From positions 272,932 through 336,931 of the forward strand of contig NZ_SKCD01000066.1 of NCBI RefSeq assembly GCF_006542765.1: 64,000 nucleotides of DNA. The letters run 5' to 3'. The notes below the pieces were generated by a model, which saw only the letters and a list, made by a program, of their open reading frames with translations, was not told the origin of the DNA and searched no databases. The translations under genes were made by a program, and so were the position numbers. Shown here one piece after another: positions 61,204-64,000 of the stretch. Numbering within the stretch: the first letter of the stretch is position 1; each line of letters begins with the position of its first letter. The DNA comes from Paenibacillus luteus. GTDB taxonomy: Bacteria > Bacillota > Bacilli > Paenibacillales > Paenibacillaceae.

Positions 61204-62418
61204 GTGGAAAAAAAGTGGGATTTAGCAGCTTTGGCATCTATTCCTTTGATCATGACACTAGCTAATTCAATGCTGATCCCGGTGCTTCCGTTAATGCAGA
61301 AGAAGTTGAATATTTCCTCCGTTCAGTCAAGCCTGATTATTACGGTCTATGCGGCAGTTTCCATCTTGTGTATTCCCATCGCCGGTTATTTGTCGGATCG
61401 TTACGGAAGAAAAATAATCATTATTATAGGGCTATCCATTGCTGCTATCGGAGGACTAGTCTCGGGTCTGGCTGCCTGGCTAATGGATAACCATGTCTAT
61501 GTGACCATATTAATTGGCCGTTTCATTCAAGGCGTAGGCGCGGCAGGCGCGTTTCCCATTGTACTGCCTCTGGTCGGAGATATGTTTGACAGCGAAGAGG
61601 AAGTAAGCAGCGGGCTTGGCATGATTGAAACCTCGAATACGTTCGGGAAAGTGCTTAGTCCGGTCGCAGGATCAGCTCTTGCGTTGGTGATCTGGTTCCT
61701 TCCGCTGGCCGTCATACCGCTAATCTCTTTGATTTCCATTTTAGGGGTCATATTTCTCGTCAAGGCACCCAAGCAAAAAAAGAAGCAAGACAATAGTCTG
61801 AAGAGTTTCTTTCAATCCATCAAATCCATTCTGGCCGAGAAAGGGCACTGGCTGTATGTAACGTTCGCAATCGGCGGAATAGGCATGTTTATTATGTTTG
61901 GATTTTTGTATTACTTGTCTTCGGTTCTGGAGGAATATTATCATATTGACGGAATATGGAAAGGACTGCTCCTAGCGATTCCGTTAAGCGCGATATGTTT
62001 GTTCTCATTCATTACAGGGAAAATCGTTGGCGAAAATAAGGCGAAAATGAAATGGTTTATCGTAATCGGTACCGCGGTGTTAGCGGTGATGATGTTCATT
62101 TGCGGCGTCATGAATACGAAAGGTCTGTTCTTTTTGCTTTCGTTTATGTTCATCAGCGGTGCAGGTATTGGGCTTGCACTACCCAGTCTGGACGCGTTGA
62201 TTACAGAAGGCATAGAGAAGAAGCAAAGAGGGACGATTACCTCACTTTATAGCAGTACTCGCTTTATTGGGGTGGCGGCAGGTCCACCCATTGCGTCGCT
62301 GCTTATCAAAAATGAGACTTTTTTGTTTTTTCTGTTTGCGGGATGTGGTTTGCTTTGCGCGCTGCTGGCCCTGTTCGCCATTAAGCCAAACAAAGAACCG
62401 GCAGCTTCCAAATCATGA
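61204..62418 (+). CDS. MFS transporter
   Basis: A 404-residue major facilitator with about twelve membrane segments. The conserved loop between segments 2 and 3 is GYLSDRYGRK, and motif C-like glycine residues lie in segment 5. It looks like a drug/H+ antiporter of the DHA type. The start is GTG with AAAGGAGTG upstream, 56 bp after the Rieske oxidoreductase, so both may share a transcript. A long inverted repeat begins at its stop. Confidence 0.88.
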   Translation: MEKKWDLAALASIPLIMTLANSMLIPVLPLMQKKLNISSVQSSLIITVYAAVSILCIPIAGYLSDRYGRKIIIIIGLSIAAIGGLVSGLAAWLMDNHVYVTILIGRFIQGVGAAGAFPIVLPLVGDMFDSEEEVSSGLGMIETSNTFGKVLSPVAGSALALVIWFLPLAVIPLISLISILGVIFLVKAPKQKKKQDNSLKSFFQSIKSILAEKGHWLYVTFAIGGIGMFIMFGFLYYLSSVLEEYYHIDGIWKGLLLAIPLSAICLFSFITGKIVGENKAKMKWFIVIGTAVLAVMMFICGVMNTKGLFFLLSFMFISGAGIGLALPSLDALITEGIEKKQRGTITSLYSSTRFIGVAAGPPIASLLIKNETFLFFLFAGCGLLCALLALFAIKPNKEPAASKS

Positions 62419-62470
62419 AGCCAAACGGCCCCTATGCTCTTGTTTATCGAGCATAGGGGCCGTTTGGCTT
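62418..62470. terminator. Perfect 22-bp inverted repeat between convergent genes
   Basis: The arms start AAGCCAAACGGCCCC and are perfectly complementary around a nine-base loop. No T tract follows on either side. It lies between the MFS gene and the convergent nuclease gene and probably limits read-through. Confidence 0.75.
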
Positions 62471-62491
62471 GCTGCCTGTTGAAAGTGTCGA

Positions 62492-63136
62492 TCAGGAGCT
62501 GCACGCAATGCCGTCACCGTCGCGGTCGAGCTTTTGGCTATAGCCGGGATCACCCTTGTACAGCGGAGCGGCTCCAGCCTCGCGAACGGCTGTGCAATTC
62601 GCATAGTATATCGTCGCTTCTGTCGATGCTTGTGCTTTTGTCGGCGCTTCTGTGACAGCAGGCTTGGGGGAAGCTGCTGAGTTTACATTCGAATTGGCTA
62701 CAATGGCAGAATCAATGACGAACAAGACACGAGTGCCGTTCTTCAAGTCGGTGAGCTGGTTGCCGATCCATGAACCGGCACCTCGATTATCCTTCGGCGT
62801 AACATATGCGATATCGGCGCCATCGCCGCCTTCTTTGCACATGGCCATCGGCCATTCATCACGGTCGAAACCTTTCTTGGTCGGAACGCCTTGCAAAGAA
62901 GCGCTTCGGTTAGCTTCCGCTCCGTCTCGGTCAATCGTGCATACAGCGGAAGCGCCGGACTTGATTGCTTCGGCAATATGCGCCATGGTTTCGGGATAGC
63001 GGTCTGTTGGCAAAATAATTTTCGTGTCATAAGCGCTTGCTGCAGTGGAGTCGCTTGATTCGAATTGGACCGATAAAGCTCCGCAGCCTGAGAGGAGGAT
63101 AGCAAGTGTAAGTAAAGCGGTTAATAAGGCTTTCAT
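62492..63136 (-). CDS. NucB-type DNase lipoprotein with excalibur domain
   Basis: A 214-residue lipoprotein. The signal peptide ends ILLSGC with Cys18 lipidated. Residues about 35-145 match the NucA/NucB nuclease family (GFDRDEWPMAMCKEGG; VTPKDNRGAGSWIGNQL). A Pro/Thr/Ala linker leads to a C-terminal excalibur calcium-binding motif (YYANCTAVREAG; DRDGDGIAC). It should be a surface-bound DNA nuclease. The ATG at 63136 has GGAGATA upstream; the longer frame is rejected. Confidence 0.88.
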   Translation of the reverse strand: MKALLTALLTLAILLSGCGALSVQFESSDSTAASAYDTKIILPTDRYPETMAHIAEAIKSGASAVCTIDRDGAEANRSASLQGVPTKKGFDRDEWPMAMCKEGGDGADIAYVTPKDNRGAGSWIGNQLTDLKNGTRVLFVIDSAIVANSNVNSAASPKPAVTEAPTKAQASTEATIYYANCTAVREAGAAPLYKGDPGYSQKLDRDGDGIACSS

Positions 63137-63191
63137 TATGTATCTCCATTTCCGTTCTTTTGAAGCTATCATACTATAGGATTGGAACTAA

Positions 63192-63249
63192 CAAAAAGAA
63201 AAAAATGGAAAGCTGGGGCACAAAACCCGTGCGTTGGGTCTTGTGCGCC
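63192..63249 (-). terminator. Terminator after the YjcZ pair
   Basis: GGCGCACAAGACCC and GGGTTTTGTGCCC pair on the minus strand with minor mismatches, then a T-rich tract (TTTTTTTCTTTTTG) follows after about ten bases. Confidence 0.65.
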
Positions 63250-63280
63250 AGTATTTATAAATGTTTTGTTTGGATGTTTA

Positions 63281-63397
63281 TTAGTAACGGCCGCCAAAAA
63301 TCCCGCAGCTACAAGCGATAATAACTAACAGAATGAAGAGGACCAGAATGGTACCCGTGTTATGGAAAGCACCGCCAACATGACCGGACATATTCAT
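63281..63397 (-). CDS. YjcZ-family small sporulation protein (copy 1)
   Basis: A 38-residue peptide: MSGHVGGAFHNTGTILVLF from the second methionine, a hydrophobic helix and CSCGIFGGRY at the end. YjcZ-type peptides are small membrane-associated proteins of sporulating bacilli. AAGGAGGTG is just upstream; either ATG (63397 or 63391) could be used. A close paralogue lies 60 bp upstream. Confidence 0.82.
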   Translation of the reverse strand: MNMSGHVGGAFHNTGTILVLFILLVIIACSCGIFGGRY

Positions 63398-63457
63398 TGC
63401 ACCTCCTTCGTTTTGAAGTACTCTGCAGATTATGCATCACGTGTTTAAGCTTTTATT

Positions 63458-63580
63458 TTAGTAGCCTCCACCGTAGCCTCCGCCAAAAATTCCGCAGCTG
63501 CAAGCGATAATCACCAATAGAATGAAAAGGACCAGAATGATACCAGTATTAGAAAAAGCACCACCAACGTGTCCGGACAT
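63458..63580 (-). CDS. YjcZ-family small sporulation protein (copy 2)
   Basis: A 40-residue peptide: MSGHVGGAFSNTGIILVLF, the same membrane helix as copy 1, then CSCGIFGGGYGGGY. The two copies differ at few residues before the Gly/Tyr tail, so they are a recent tandem duplication. GGAGGTGTC lies upstream of the start. Confidence 0.82.
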   Translation of the reverse strand: MSGHVGGAFSNTGIILVLFILLVIIACSCGIFGGGYGGGY

Positions 63581-63710
63581 TGTTCATGACACCTCCTTAC
63601 GTCTTGTGTACATTGTAGATTATGATGGGGTAGGGCTTTTTGACTGGGTGATTGTTCCGGTATCTAATGGTACCCGTCATTCGCCTAACGTGGTAGGAAC
63701 CAAAAGGTGT

Positions 63711-64000
63711 TGTTCTTCTGTGATAATGTCATCCCATAACTGTTCTGAGATAATGTCACTATGGGACAGGAGACAATTACATTGACCAGAGAAGAACTGA
63801 AGAAGATCCGCGTCGTGCAGAAAATAGTGGATGGGCATATGACAAACAGCGAGGGAGCTTTGACGCTAGGGAATTCCGTTAGGCAAATCATTCGGCTAAA
63901 GAACAAATATAAGGCAGAAGGAGAACAAGGCATTGCCCACAAAAATCGCGGAAGGACGCCGGTACACGCATTAAGTGATGACATGAAAGATCGAGCAGCC
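63711..64000 (+). mobile_element. Left end of an insertion sequence (ISNCY-like), cut by window edge
   Basis: The element contains the start of a transposase (next entry). Just upstream GATAATGTCA occurs at 63722-63731 and 63749-63758, within longer imperfect copies beginning TGTTCT at 63711 and 63741. Such subterminal repeats are common at IS ends. The exact terminal repeat and target duplication cannot be fixed because the right end is not in the window. Confidence 0.6.
63782..64000 (+). CDS. Transposase N-terminal part, ISNCY-like (partial)
   Basis: Seventy-three codons to the window edge: MTREELKKIRVVQKIVDGHM, a helix-turn-helix with LTLGNSVRQIIRLKNKYKAEG and then HKNRGRTP. This is the N-terminal DNA-binding part of the ISNCY/helix-turn-helix transposase type. 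The likely start is TTG at 63782, after GACAGGAGACA. The catalytic domain lies outside the window. Confidence 0.78.
   Translation, partial: MTREELKKIRVVQKIVDGHMTNSEGALTLGNSVRQIIRLKNKYKAEGEQGIAHKNRGRTPVHALSDDMKDRAA

Noticed and set aside
63522..63785. Plus-strand 87-codon frame across the second YjcZ gene and the IS end
   Set aside because: It is antisense to a clear gene and crosses the IS boundary.

Overview
The window looks like a chromosome segment of an endospore-forming, Paenibacillus-like member of the Bacillota. The evidence is gene content and order: ylbF-ylbG, rqcH-yloB, and a long block remA-gmk-rpoZ ... coaBC-priA-def-fmt-rsmB-rlmN-prpC-prkC-rsgA-rpe-spoVM / rpmB-yloU-fakA-fakB-recG. 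This follows the ylo region of Bacillus subtilis almost gene for gene. Sporulation and germination genes (spoVM, spoVIF, remA, a ger operon, two YjcZ-type peptides) agree. No rRNA, tRNA or CRISPR array was seen.

Layout. 1-6.1 kb: a 5'-truncated XPB/Ssl2 helicase-domain protein, ylbF and ylbG with a five-copy 38-bp hairpin repeat between them, an unknown small protein, then LysR, PHP phosphoesterase and a CarH/LitR-type B12 photoreceptor. 6.1-15.3 kb: rqcH (minus strand), the calcium P-type ATPase, dapF, a homocysteine methyltransferase/MTHFR fusion, remA, gmk and rpoZ. 15.3-19.8 kb: an accessory insert in the conserved order, holding two Fur boxes, a Btr-like AraC regulator, an orphan siderophore-binding lipoprotein, a small membrane protein, a Nudix hydrolase and a YfiT-like DinB protein. 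19.9-38.7 kb: the housekeeping block, from CoA synthesis through restart helicase, formyl-Met processing, rRNA methylation, the Ser/Thr phosphatase/kinase pair, ribosome GTPase, SpoVM and fatty-acid kinase to RecG and SpoVIF.

38.7-43.5 kb carries DNA-damage genes on the minus strand: an SRAP protein, and a Y-family polymerase operon behind two perfect LexA boxes. 43.5-50.4 kb: cysK, a decayed gene, a gerA-gerC-gerB germinant receptor operon and a glycosyltransferase-methyltransferase fusion. 50.5-54.8 kb: a complete TPP-riboswitch operon (promoter, aptamer, terminator, ThiY-type lipoprotein, thiamine-binding protein, permease, ATPase, TatD-like hydrolase), apparently for salvage of thiamine or its pyrimidine part.

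54.9-64 kb is accessory and partly decayed. It has a signal-less glucosaminidase, a nucleotidyltransferase, a small membrane gene behind a sixth, diverged copy of the hairpin repeat, remnants of a fascin-like gene and perhaps of a DUF2500 gene, a CBS protein, a WGxxGxxG-type surface protein, an MBL hydrolase, a YhfW-like Rieske oxidoreductase, an MFS transporter, a NucB-type nuclease lipoprotein, two YjcZ peptides and the start of an insertion sequence cut by the window edge.

The most unusual signal is the hairpin repeat. It is tandem before ylbG and has a diverged relative about 54 kb away, and both lie just upstream of the Shine-Dalgarno site of a small gene in the sense direction.
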